A stretch of 64,000 nt of DNA from Sphingomonas sp. 37zxx (GTDB lineage: Bacteria; Pseudomonadota; Alphaproteobacteria; Sphingomonadales; Sphingomonadaceae). The position numbers and the translations under genes are program-made. The notes under the pieces are model-generated. The model was not told the origin of the DNA and searched no databases. It was given only the letters and a program-made list of their open reading frames with translations. Location: assembly GCF_000786205.1 (NCBI RefSeq), contig NZ_JROH01000011.1:61660-125659 (forward strand). The letters are read 5' to 3'. Below are positions 36,694 to 44,658 of the stretch, piece after piece; positions within the stretch are counted from its first letter, which is position 1; every line of letters begins with the position of its first letter.

Positions 36694-37694
36694 CCGCCGG
36701 TGACGTTCATATGGCGCGACACCGCCGGGGCCGCCCCTGCCGTAACGTCGAACGCATGTGCCTCGGGCTTGGCGGCGATGGCTTCGTCGAGCGCCGAATC
36801 GACTGCGGCCAGCCCCCCGGCGCGGATCGCCGCCTTGAGATCGACCGAATCATCATGGCCGAGACAGGTATAGAGCATCCCCTCGGTCGTCAGCCGGACG
36901 CGGTTGCAGCCCTGGCAGAAATTGCCGGTGAGCGGCGAGATGAGGCCGAGCCGGGTGGCCGATCCATCGACCTGCCAATAGCGCGCCGGGCCGCCGCTAT
37001 CGTGCGAATTGCGGACCAGGGCGAAACGCTGGGCCAGCGTATCGAATACGCGGGTCAGCGGTACGAAGCGGTCGGCGCGGTCTTCGTCGATTGCGCCCAG
37101 GGGCATCGTTTCTATCAAGGTCAGGTCATGCCCTTCGGCCACTGCCCAGGCCAAGATCGCGGGGAGTTCGTCCTCGTTCAGACCTTTTAGCGCGACGGCG
37201 TTGATCTTCACCGCGATACCTGCGGCGGTAGCAGCGCGGATGCCGGCCAGTACCTGGGCGAGATCGCCGTGGCGGGTGATATGGCGAAAGCGATCGGGGT
37301 CGATGCTGTCGAGGCTGACGTTCATCCGCCGGATGCCCGCATCGGCAAGGGCCGGGGCATGCTCGACCAACCGGGTGCCGTTGGTGGTCATGGTCAGCTC
37401 GTCGAGCCCGCTGCCGACATGGCGACCCAGTCGCCGAACGAGATCGAGCGCATCGCGCCGCACCAGCGGTTCACCGCCGGTAAGACGGACCTTGGTCACG
37501 CCGCGCTGGATGAAGCGTTCGGCGATCAATGCCATCTCGTCGAGGGTAAGCAGCGCCGACTTTGGCAAGAACTGCATCTTTTCTGCCATGCAATAGCGGC
37601 AGCGAAGGTCGCAGCGATCGGTGACCGAAACGCGCAGATAGCGGATAGTCCGCCCGTGGCGATCGATCAGGGCGGGGGGCATCGACATGCCCAA
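36690..37694 (-). CDS. moaA: GTP 3',8-cyclase MoaA
   Basis: Radical-SAM enzyme that makes 3',8-cyclo-7,8-dihydro-GTP, the first step in molybdopterin synthesis. A 334-residue protein with the N-terminal Fe-S motif CDLRCRYCMAEKMQF (C-x3-C-x2-C), TGGEPLVRRD, the C-terminal cluster CQGCNRVRLTTEGMLYTCLG and the essential terminal Gly-Gly (MNVTGG). Other pathway genes moeA and moaC lie at 60.7-62.4 kb. It is upstream of nadK in an overlapping pair and divergent from the phosphodiesterase gene. Confidence 0.96.
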   Translation of the reverse strand: MGMSMPPALIDRHGRTIRYLRVSVTDRCDLRCRYCMAEKMQFLPKSALLTLDEMALIAERFIQRGVTKVRLTGGEPLVRRDALDLVRRLGRHVGSGLDELTMTTNGTRLVEHAPALADAGIRRMNVSLDSIDPDRFRHITRHGDLAQVLAGIRAATAAGIAVKINAVALKGLNEDELPAILAWAVAEGHDLTLIETMPLGAIDEDRADRFVPLTRVFDTLAQRFALVRNSHDSGGPARYWQVDGSATRLGLISPLTGNFCQGCNRVRLTTEGMLYTCLGHDDSVDLKAAIRAGGLAAVDSALDEAIAAKPEAHAFDVTAGAAPAVSRHMNVTGG

Positions 37695-37832
37695 CAGCTA
37701 AGGCCTGGCCAGCAATGGCACAAGGTGCGGTGGCTCAAGCGATTGATGGCACGTTGATGGATTGGCGCATGCCGCAGAGCGCGCTAGACCAAGGACTTGG
37801 CGCGACATTGCGCCGGCGGAACCCAGGCGCAC

Positions 37833-39788
37833 GTGACACAAATCGACGCATCTCTTCCGCACCATCTTCCCCTGTTCATCCTTTCGTTCCGGCAACGCGA
37901 CGAACTGGCCGCGCTGGCCGCGCGCGGCGGCTGGCGCGTCGTTGCCGCACGGCGCGACGAGGCGGTCGAACGACGGTTTCGCGCGAGCGGAGCGGAACTG
38001 GCGGTAGTCGACGCGCGCGGATCGCTGGCGCAAGGCGTGGCGGCGGTGGCGACGCTGGCGGGGGCCGGGGCGTCGCGACCGGGGGCGATCGTCGCCTGCG
38101 TCTCGCGCGGGGATGTCACGGCGCTGGGCGATTTCTATTCGGCGGGGGCCACGCATTTCCTGGTAAGCCCGATCGCCGAGGCGGAGTTTCTGCACATGCT
38201 GCGGTTCGCCCGGCGCGGCATTGCCGGTGACGAGCGGGTCGATAATCGACCCGCCGACATGCTGGGGTGGCGCTATGACCCGCTGCGGCGGACGGTGCAG
38301 CTTACGCCGGCGCTGGCATCGGTGCTGGAGATGGCGACGACACAGACTGTGCGTGCGTTGCTGCGTGAGATTGCGCGCGAAGAGCGCAAGGCGCTTGCGC
38401 GGGCGCTGATGCGGCTGGAGGGCGGCACGGTGACTGCCTTCGCGCATGATCTGGCCCCGCTGGGGCGCGTGGTGCAGCATCTGCAACGCGATCCGCGCAC
38501 CGGGCGGCTGCAGTCCCTGGTCGAGCCGCTGGGGAGCCCGCCCGATGTCGGCGCGGTATTGCGCGAGACCATGCCCGCCGTGCGCGATGAACAGGGCGCG
38601 CGGCAGTGGATCGATCATGCGTTGCGCGCTGGCACTGCATTGCAAGTGGCGGTGGTGACGCTGGCGCGGTTTGATGTGGTCAACGTCGCCTATGGCCGGG
38701 CGGCTGGCGATCGGCTGTTGCGAGCTGCCGCGAAACGGATCGAGGAAGCGGCATCGGCGGTGCTGGGGCGGCGGGCGATGGTTGCCAGATTGGGCGGTGC
38801 CGATTTCGCCATCGCCACGCGCGAGGATGCCGATGCACTGGCGCGCGCGACTGAGGCAGTGGGTGCGGCACTGGGGCGGGCGTTCGTCGTCGCCGGCGAG
38901 ATGGTGCCGATTGGCGCGCGGATCGCGACGGCGGCGAGCCAGGAGGGCGATGACGCGACCGCGTTGCTGCGCCGCGTCGGCGATGCGCTGGAAGCGCCAA
39001 AGGCAGAGGGCGGGCGCGACCAGATCGAACGGCTGGCTGCCGAACTGCGCCAGGCGATGGATGCAGGGCAGATCGAGACGCTGTTTCAGCCCCAGGTGGC
39101 GATCGCCACGAACCAGATCGTCGGTGTCGAGGCATTGGCGCGGTGGCGGCATCCGGTGCTGGGGGAATTGGGTGCCGAATTGCTGTTTGCGGCAGCCGAT
39201 CGGGCGGGTCTTGCGCTGGCGCTGTCGGAGCATGTGCAAAAACTGGCGTTGCGGCGTGCGGCGGCATGGCCGGCGGTGCTTGGACGATTGCGGCTGGCGA
39301 TCAACATTACGGCGGGCGACATCGCCCGGCCAGACTTCGCCGATATTTTGCTTGGGCGGATCGACGCCAGCGGTTTTCCGCGCTCGCGGCTGACGATCGA
39401 GATTACCGAAAGCGGCCTGATCGAGGAACTGGGTGAAGCCGCGCGATTGCTGGCCGAACTGCGCCGCGCAGGGTGCCGGGTGGCGATCGACGATTTCGGG
39501 ACCGGCTATTCGAGCCTTGCCTATCTAAAGGCGCTGCCGCTCGATTACCTCAAGATCGACAAGCAGTTGAGCCAGGATATCGAAGGCACCCCGCGCGACC
39601 GGATCGTGGTGCGCGGGGTGATCGACATGGCGCGATCGCTGGGGCTGTCGGTGATCGCTGAAGGGGTGGAGACCGAGGTGCAGCTCGATTTGCTGGCCAA
39701 GGAAGGATGCCAGTATTTCCAGGGCTTTCTGTGCGCGCCGCCGATCGAAGTCGCGGCGCTGGTGGCGTTGGTAGAGGGGCAGCGATGA
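37833..39788 (+). CDS. Cyclic-di-GMP phosphodiesterase (EAL) with degenerate GGDEF and receiver-like N-terminus
   Basis: A roughly 651-residue cytoplasmic protein. Residues 1-120 resemble a response-regulator fold (AELAVVDARGSL, IVACVSRGDV), but the phospho-acceptor is uncertain. The GGDEF domain (about 240-390) reads LGGADFAI where an active cyclase has GGDEF, so it is probably inactive or regulatory. The EAL domain (about 400-645) keeps all key residues: EALARWRHP, INITAGDI, IEITESG, the IDDFGTGYSSLAYLKALPLDYLKID loop and AEGVETEVQ, predicting active hydrolysis of c-di-GMP. The start is uncertain (GTG 37833; an ATG at 37797 is in frame). The stop overlaps the next gene by 4 bp. Confidence 0.9.
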   Translation: MTQIDASLPHHLPLFILSFRQRDELAALAARGGWRVVAARRDEAVERRFRASGAELAVVDARGSLAQGVAAVATLAGAGASRPGAIVACVSRGDVTALGDFYSAGATHFLVSPIAEAEFLHMLRFARRGIAGDERVDNRPADMLGWRYDPLRRTVQLTPALASVLEMATTQTVRALLREIAREERKALARALMRLEGGTVTAFAHDLAPLGRVVQHLQRDPRTGRLQSLVEPLGSPPDVGAVLRETMPAVRDEQGARQWIDHALRAGTALQVAVVTLARFDVVNVAYGRAAGDRLLRAAAKRIEEAASAVLGRRAMVARLGGADFAIATREDADALARATEAVGAALGRAFVVAGEMVPIGARIATAASQEGDDATALLRRVGDALEAPKAEGGRDQIERLAAELRQAMDAGQIETLFQPQVAIATNQIVGVEALARWRHPVLGELGAELLFAAADRAGLALALSEHVQKLALRRAAAWPAVLGRLRLAINITAGDIARPDFADILLGRIDASGFPRSRLTIEITESGLIEELGEAARLLAELRRAGCRVAIDDFGTGYSSLAYLKALPLDYLKIDKQLSQDIEGTPRDRIVVRGVIDMARSLGLSVIAEGVETEVQLDLLAKEGCQYFQGFLCAPPIEVAALVALVEGQR

Positions 39789-40210
39789 TCGGATTATGGG
39801 CAGTGCCTGTACTGGTGGCCGCAACACCGATCGCCGAGCCGAGGGTGGCGATCGAAGCCGCCATGCGCGATTCGGCGGCGGGATGGAATGCGGGCGACCT
39901 CGATCGGTTCCTGGCGGTCTATTCGGATGATCCCGCGACCAGCTTTACCGGGGCCAAGGGTCTGGTGCGCGGCAAGGCGGCGATCCGCGCCCGCTATATC
40001 GCGGGGTATCCGGCGATTTTCGGACCGGCGGCGAAGCGCGAGGCGATTCCGGCGCTGTCGTTCGTGTTCGAGGATTTCCGGTTGCTGGGCGACGACCATG
40101 CGCTGCTCACCGCGCGGTGGCGGCTGGGCGAGGGGCAGACGGGCATGACGACACTGGTGTTCCGGCGTGAGGATGGCGGCTGGCGGATCGTGGCGGACCA
40201 TAGCAGCTGA
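39785..40210 (+). CDS. NTF2-like (SnoaL/DUF4440-type) secreted protein
   Basis: A 141-residue protein whose start overlaps the phosphodiesterase stop (ATGA). The N-terminal MIGLWAVPVLVAATPIAEP is a short signal-peptide-like segment. The rest, MRDSAAGWNAGDLDRFLAVYSDDPATSFTG with GKAAIRARYIAGYP and DHALLTARWRLG then GWRIVADHSS, matches the DUF4440/NTF2-like fold, a cone-shaped barrel that binds small ligands or acts as a hydrolase/isomerase scaffold. Function is unknown. Confidence 0.8.
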   Translation: MIGLWAVPVLVAATPIAEPRVAIEAAMRDSAAGWNAGDLDRFLAVYSDDPATSFTGAKGLVRGKAAIRARYIAGYPAIFGPAAKREAIPALSFVFEDFRLLGDDHALLTARWRLGEGQTGMTTLVFRREDGGWRIVADHSS

Positions 40211-40608
40211 TGAACGATCCGAGTGATCTGAGCGGCGTCTGGTATGGCGACTATGCGTCGAACCATTGGAGCGTCGATCCGAACAGCTTCATTGCGTTAT
40301 TGGAGGAGCAGGGAGGATCGCTGAGCGGTTCGATCACCGAACGCGACATCTGGCTGGGCAGCGGGATCGTTCGTGCTAGCGTCGATGGCACGCGGCAGGG
40401 TCTGACGGTACGCTTTCGCAAGCAATATGACGGGTCGGGCGGTCTTAGCCATGCGGTCGACTACCAGGGCACCGTCAACGACGACGCTACCCGGATCGTC
40501 GGTCGATGGAAGATGCGCTTCTATGCGGGGAGCTTTTCGATGAGCCGCGAGAAGTTCGCTGGCGAGGAAGTCGCAGAGGAGATCGAGGAAGCTGTGCCGG
40601 TGGTGTGA
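40210..40608 (+). CDS. Small beta-rich hypothetical protein
   Basis: A 132-residue protein whose ATG overlaps the previous stop (TGATG). The sequence alternates short hydrophobic strands: LSGVWYGDYAS, FIALLEEQGGSLSGSITE, GIVRASVDGTRQGLTVRF and RIVGRWKMRFYAGSFSMSRE, suggesting a lipocalin-like or beta-sandwich fold. The tail is acidic (EEVAEEIEEAVPVV). It has no signal peptide. It forms a three-gene coupled unit with the EAL phosphodiesterase and the NTF2-like protein. I do not recognise the family. Confidence 0.65.
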   Translation: MNDPSDLSGVWYGDYASNHWSVDPNSFIALLEEQGGSLSGSITERDIWLGSGIVRASVDGTRQGLTVRFRKQYDGSGGLSHAVDYQGTVNDDATRIVGRWKMRFYAGSFSMSREKFAGEEVAEEIEEAVPVV

Positions 40609-40627
40609 CGGCGTTCGGTACCCTACA

Positions 40628-40716
40628 CCGTCGTTCGCACTGAGCTTGTCGAAGCACTGTTCTTCTGGCGTTGGCAGAAGAAGAACGGCATTTCGACAAG
40701 TTCAATGCGGACGGGG
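40628..40716. repeat. Imperfect palindromic repeat (GAGCTTGTCGAAG type)
   Basis: CCGTCGTTCGCACTGAGCTTGTCGAAG continues to GTTCTT, and is mirrored by AAGAACGGCATTTCGACAAGTTCAATGCGGACGG. The core TGAGCTTGTCGAA is a very widespread dispersed bacterial palindrome. It lies between convergent genes (the hypothetical gene and mfd) and may serve as a terminator. Confidence 0.7.
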
Positions 40717-40723
40717 ACGGGAA

Positions 40724-43700
40724 CTACCCTGCCGCCTTTGCCAGCCCCCGTGTGATTTGCAGCGCGGCGTTCAGTCGTGCCTTGGGGTTCGCGAATGGGC
40801 GGGTGATGGCCAGCTTCATGTCGGGGCGCAGCTTTGCCGATCCTTCGAGCCGCGCGACATAGGCCAGCAGCCCGTCGACATTGGGGAATTTGTCGGCATG
40901 GAACGCCACCAAAGCCCCGCGCGGGCCGACGTCGAGCTTGGCGATGCACGCGCGCTTGGCGTTCAGCTTGGCTTCCATCAGCACCAGCAGATTCTCGGTC
41001 GGTTCGGGCAGCTTGCCGAAGCGGTCGATCATCTCGGCGGCGAATGCCTCGATCCCCGGACGATCGTCGACATCGTTGAGGCGACGATACAGCCCCATCC
41101 GCAGGTCGAGATCGGGAACGAAGGTTTCGGGGATCAGGATCGGCGCGTCGACGGTGATCTGCGGGCTGAATTCGCCGGGCTGCAATTCGCCATCGTCGCG
41201 GGTGCGGCCCGCCTTGGCGTCCATGATCGCCTCTTCGAGCATCGACTGGTAGAGTTCATAGCCGACCTCGCGAATATGGCCGGTCTGCTCGTCGCCAAGC
41301 AGATTGCCAGCGCCGCGAATATCGAGATCGTGGCTGGCAAGCTGGAAGCCTGCACCCAATGATTCGAGGTCGGACAGCACCTTGAGCCTTTTGTCCGCCG
41401 CCACCGTCATCAGCCGTTCGGCGGGGGTGGTCATATAGGCATAAGCGCGGGTCTTGCCGCGCCCGACGCGGCCACGAAGCTGGTATAGCTGGGCAAGGCC
41501 GAACTTGTCGGCGCGGTTGATGATCATCGTGTTGGCGCTGGGAATATCGAGCCCGCTTTCGACGATCGTGGTCGACACCAGCACCTCGAACTTCTTGTCG
41601 TAGAAGGCCGACATCCGCTCCTCGACCTCGGTCGGGGCCATCTGGCCGTGCGCGACGACGTAGCGGATTTCGGGGACTTCGCGGCGTAGATACTCCTCGA
41701 TCTCGGGCAGGTCCGAAATCTTGGGCGTCACGAAATAGGCCTGGCCGCCGCGATAATGCTCGCGCAGCAGCGCCTCGCGCACCACCACCGGATCCCAGGG
41801 CATGACATAGGTGCGAACCGCCAGGCGATCGACCGGCGGGGTCTGGATCACCGACAGGTCGCGCAGGCCCGACATCGCCATTTGCAGCGTGCGCGGGATG
41901 GGGGTGGCGGTGAGCGTCAGGACGTGGACATCGGCCTTCAGCGCCTTCAGCCGCTCCTTGTGAGTGACGCCGAATCGCTGTTCCTCGTCGACGACGACCA
42001 GGCCGAGCCGCTTGAAATCAATCCCCTTCGACAGCAGCGCATGGGTGCCGATGACGATGTCGACCTGGCCGTCGGCAAGCCCTTCCTTCACCCCCTTGGC
42101 CTCGTTCGCGGGGACGAGGCGCGAGAGGCGACCGATGCGGATCGGGAAGCCTTCGAAACGCTGGCTGAAATTGGTGTAATGCTGGCGCGCGAGCAACGTC
42201 GTGGGGCACACGATCGCGACCTGCATCCCCGCCATTGCGGCGACAAAGGCGGCGCGCAAGGCGACTTCGGTCTTGCCGAAACCGACATCGCCGACGACCA
42301 GCCGGTCCATCGGCTTGCCCGCCGAAAGATCGCCCAGCACATCCTCGATCGCGCGGTCCTGATCTTCGGTTTCCTCATACGGAAAGCGATCGAGGAACGA
42401 GGGATAGCCGCTCGAATCGGGTTCGGCGATCTGGCCGGGGCGGGTGGCGCGCTTGGCGGCGACGATGATGAGTTCGCCCGCGATTTCGCGGATTCGCTCC
42501 TTCATCTTCGACTTGCGGCGCTGCCATGCCTCGCCGCCCAGCCGATCGAGCGTGGCGGCTTCCTCGCCCGATCCGTAGCGCGACAGGACGTCGAGATTTT
42601 CGACCGGCACGTATAATTTGTCGCCGCCGGCATATTCGAGCGCGACGCAATCATGCGGGCTTTGCCCGACGGGGATCGAGGTCAGCCCCTTGTAGCGGCC
42701 GATGCCGTGATCGACATGGACGACGAGGTCGCCCGGCGACAGTGACGACAATTCGGCGAGGAAGGCGTCGGTCGATTTCTTGCGCTTGGTTCGGCGGATC
42801 AGCCGGTCGCCGAGCATGTCCTGTTCGGTGAGCACCGCGATGCCGGGGGCGGTGAAACCGTGATCGAGCGGCAGGACGATGAGCGCGACCTTGCCCGCGT
42901 CCTTTGCGGCGAGGCCAAGCGCTTCCTGCCAGCTATCGGCATGGGCCGCGCCCTTGAGGCCATGATCGGCGAGCAAGCCGCCCAGCCGTTCGCGCGCGCC
43001 GATCGAATAGCTGGCGAGGATCGGCTTGCGGCCCTCCTTGCGGAGCTTGGCGACGTGCGCGACCACGGCTTCGTAGACATTTGCCTGCGCGGTGCGTTCG
43101 GGGGCGAAATCGCGCGGGCCGTCGACTTCGAAATCGAGCACGGTGGCGCTGGCGGGTTCGTGGAAATGGCTGATCAGATGCGCGCGCGCTTCCTTGAGCA
43201 GCCCGGCCCATTCGTCGGCGAGCAGATAGAGCTGGTCGGTGCCGAGCGGGCGATAGCTGCCGACATCGGTGCTCTGCGCGCGAACCCGGTTCGCCTGATA
43301 ATCGGCGATCCCCTCGAATCGCGAACCGGCGGCGGCGGGGGCGTTGGCATCGCGAACGACGACGGCATCGTCGGGCAGATGGTCGAACAGCGTTTCGAGC
43401 CGTTCCTCGAACAACGGCAGCCAATGTTCCATGCCCGCCAGCCGCCGGCCTTCGCTCACCGCCTGGTATAGCGGATCGCCGGTCGCGGTGGCCCCGAAGC
43501 GTTCGCGGTAGCGGCCGCGGAAGCGCTTGATGCTGGCTTCGTCGAGCAATGCTTCGGAGGCGGGGAGCAGGGTGAAGCCGTCGATGCGACCGGTGGTGCG
43601 CTGATCGGTGGGGTCGAAGGTGCGCACGCTTTCGATTTCGTCGCCGAAGAAATCGAGGCGCAGCGCCGAATCGCTGCCCGATGGCCACAAATCGACCAGC

Positions 43701-44200
43701 CCGCCGCGCACCGCGAACTCGCCCGAATCATGCACCGTGTCGGTACGCAGATAGCCATTGGCCGACAGCAATTCGGCCAGTTTGCCGAGCGAAATGCGCT
43801 CGCCGGGGGCAAGCCGGGCGACGAGCTGGCGGATTCGGAACGGGGTGAGCGTGCGCTGAGTCGCGGCGTTGACGGTGGTGAGGAACAGCCGGGGGCGGGT
43901 GGGCCGCGTCTGGATCGCGTGCAGCGCCCCCAATCGTTCGGACATGGTGCGAAGCGACGGGCTGGCGCGGTCATAGGGCAGGCAATCCCAGGCCGGGAAT
44001 TGCAGCACTTCGATTTCGGGCGCGAAGAACGGCACGGTGCCCGCGATCGCGCGCATCTCGGCATCGTCCGACGCGATCAGCACCGCGCCGCCGGGGGCCG
44101 CACGCGCCAGATCGGCGAGCAGGACGGGAACGAAGCCGGCGGCGACGCCCGACAGGGTAAGCGGCTGGCGCGCGCCGAGAACGGTGGAAATGTCGGGCAT
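40724..44200 (-). CDS. mfd: Transcription-repair coupling factor Mfd
   Basis: An 1158-residue ATPase that removes RNA polymerase stalled at lesions and recruits UvrA. Domains in order: UvrB-like N-terminal region (about 1-400), RNA-polymerase-interacting CarD-like module (VHVDHGIGRYKGLTSI, about 480-560), the helicase with Walker A VVGDVGFGKTEVALRAAFVAAM, DEEQRFG box II, TLTATPIPRTLQMAM, and RGRVGRGKTRAYAYM, then the C-terminal TRCF domain. It starts MPDISTVLGARQPLTL. A C/G-rich palindrome separates it from sdhE. Confidence 0.96.
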   Translation of the reverse strand: MPDISTVLGARQPLTLSGVAAGFVPVLLADLARAAPGGAVLIASDDAEMRAIAGTVPFFAPEIEVLQFPAWDCLPYDRASPSLRTMSERLGALHAIQTRPTRPRLFLTTVNAATQRTLTPFRIRQLVARLAPGERISLGKLAELLSANGYLRTDTVHDSGEFAVRGGLVDLWPSGSDSALRLDFFGDEIESVRTFDPTDQRTTGRIDGFTLLPASEALLDEASIKRFRGRYRERFGATATGDPLYQAVSEGRRLAGMEHWLPLFEERLETLFDHLPDDAVVVRDANAPAAAGSRFEGIADYQANRVRAQSTDVGSYRPLGTDQLYLLADEWAGLLKEARAHLISHFHEPASATVLDFEVDGPRDFAPERTAQANVYEAVVAHVAKLRKEGRKPILASYSIGARERLGGLLADHGLKGAAHADSWQEALGLAAKDAGKVALIVLPLDHGFTAPGIAVLTEQDMLGDRLIRRTKRKKSTDAFLAELSSLSPGDLVVHVDHGIGRYKGLTSIPVGQSPHDCVALEYAGGDKLYVPVENLDVLSRYGSGEEAATLDRLGGEAWQRRKSKMKERIREIAGELIIVAAKRATRPGQIAEPDSSGYPSFLDRFPYEETEDQDRAIEDVLGDLSAGKPMDRLVVGDVGFGKTEVALRAAFVAAMAGMQVAIVCPTTLLARQHYTNFSQRFEGFPIRIGRLSRLVPANEAKGVKEGLADGQVDIVIGTHALLSKGIDFKRLGLVVVDEEQRFGVTHKERLKALKADVHVLTLTATPIPRTLQMAMSGLRDLSVIQTPPVDRLAVRTYVMPWDPVVVREALLREHYRGGQAYFVTPKISDLPEIEEYLRREVPEIRYVVAHGQMAPTEVEERMSAFYDKKFEVLVSTTIVESGLDIPSANTMIINRADKFGLAQLYQLRGRVGRGKTRAYAYMTTPAERLMTVAADKRLKVLSDLESLGAGFQLASHDLDIRGAGNLLGDEQTGHIREVGYELYQSMLEEAIMDAKAGRTRDDGELQPGEFSPQITVDAPILIPETFVPDLDLRMGLYRRLNDVDDRPGIEAFAAEMIDRFGKLPEPTENLLVLMEAKLNAKRACIAKLDVGPRGALVAFHADKFPNVDGLLAYVARLEGSAKLRPDMKLAITRPFANPKARLNAALQITRGLAKAAG

Positions 44201-44217
44201 GGGGTTCTTTTTGAAAG

Positions 44218-44313
44218 CCCTCTCCCCTCCGGGGAGAGGGTTGGGAGAGGGGCAGAGCGGAGAGGGCGGTTACCCGGCCCCTCTCCCCGATCCTCTCCCC
44301 GGAGGGGAGAGGG
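44218..44313. repeat. CCCTCTCC palindromic repeat between mfd and sdhE
   Basis: CCCTCTCCCCTCCGGGGAGAGG near the left end is mirrored by CCTCTCCCCGGAGGGGAGAGGG near the right end, with further internal GGGAGAGG/CCTCTCCC pairs. Each half is itself palindromic. It is a dispersed intergenic repeat of a type common in GC-rich proteobacteria. Confidence 0.75.
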
Positions 44314-44321
44314 AGGCTAGG

Positions 44322-44591
44322 TCAGCGCGCGATCGGCACGTAGTTGAGCGTTTCCATCGCCTGCATCAGTGTGCCGCGATATTGCTCGGGCACGGCTTGC
44401 GTCCCCATCGCCCAGGCCATGATGTCGACATCCTGTTCCTCGATCAGCACTTCGAACTGCTCGATCTCGGCATCGGTCCACCCGGCATGATGCTGGTCGA
44501 AGAAGCCGCCGATCAACAGGTCTGCCTCTTTGGTGCCGCGATGCCAGGCGCGGAATCGCAGGCGCTTTATTTTCGTATCGCGGTCCATCAT
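44322..44591 (-). CDS. sdhE: FAD assembly factor SdhE
   Basis: An 89-residue helical protein that promotes covalent flavinylation of succinate dehydrogenase. MDRDTKIKRLRFRAWHRGTKEADLLIGGFF contains the conserved RxxxxRRGxxE-like helix (here RAWHRGTKE) that inserts into SdhA. The remainder has the usual FEVLIEEQDVDIMAWAMG. The frame is open 141 bases further upstream, but GGAGAG directly precedes ATG 44591 and homology begins there. It is divergent from recG with a 67-bp gap, a combination often seen in alphaproteobacteria. Confidence 0.92.
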   Translation of the reverse strand: MMDRDTKIKRLRFRAWHRGTKEADLLIGGFFDQHHAGWTDAEIEQFEVLIEEQDVDIMAWAMGTQAVPEQYRGTLMQAMETLNYVPIAR

Positions 44592-44658
44592 CTCTCCAAC
44601 ACGGATAGACCGGTGGCGCTGGAAGCTGCCGCCGGCTGGTGTATGGGGGCAGATAGGC

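Noticed and set aside
37698..39239. A 513-codon reverse frame antisense to the EAL phosphodiesterase
   Set aside because: The same shadow pattern; the forward-strand EAL motifs are complete.
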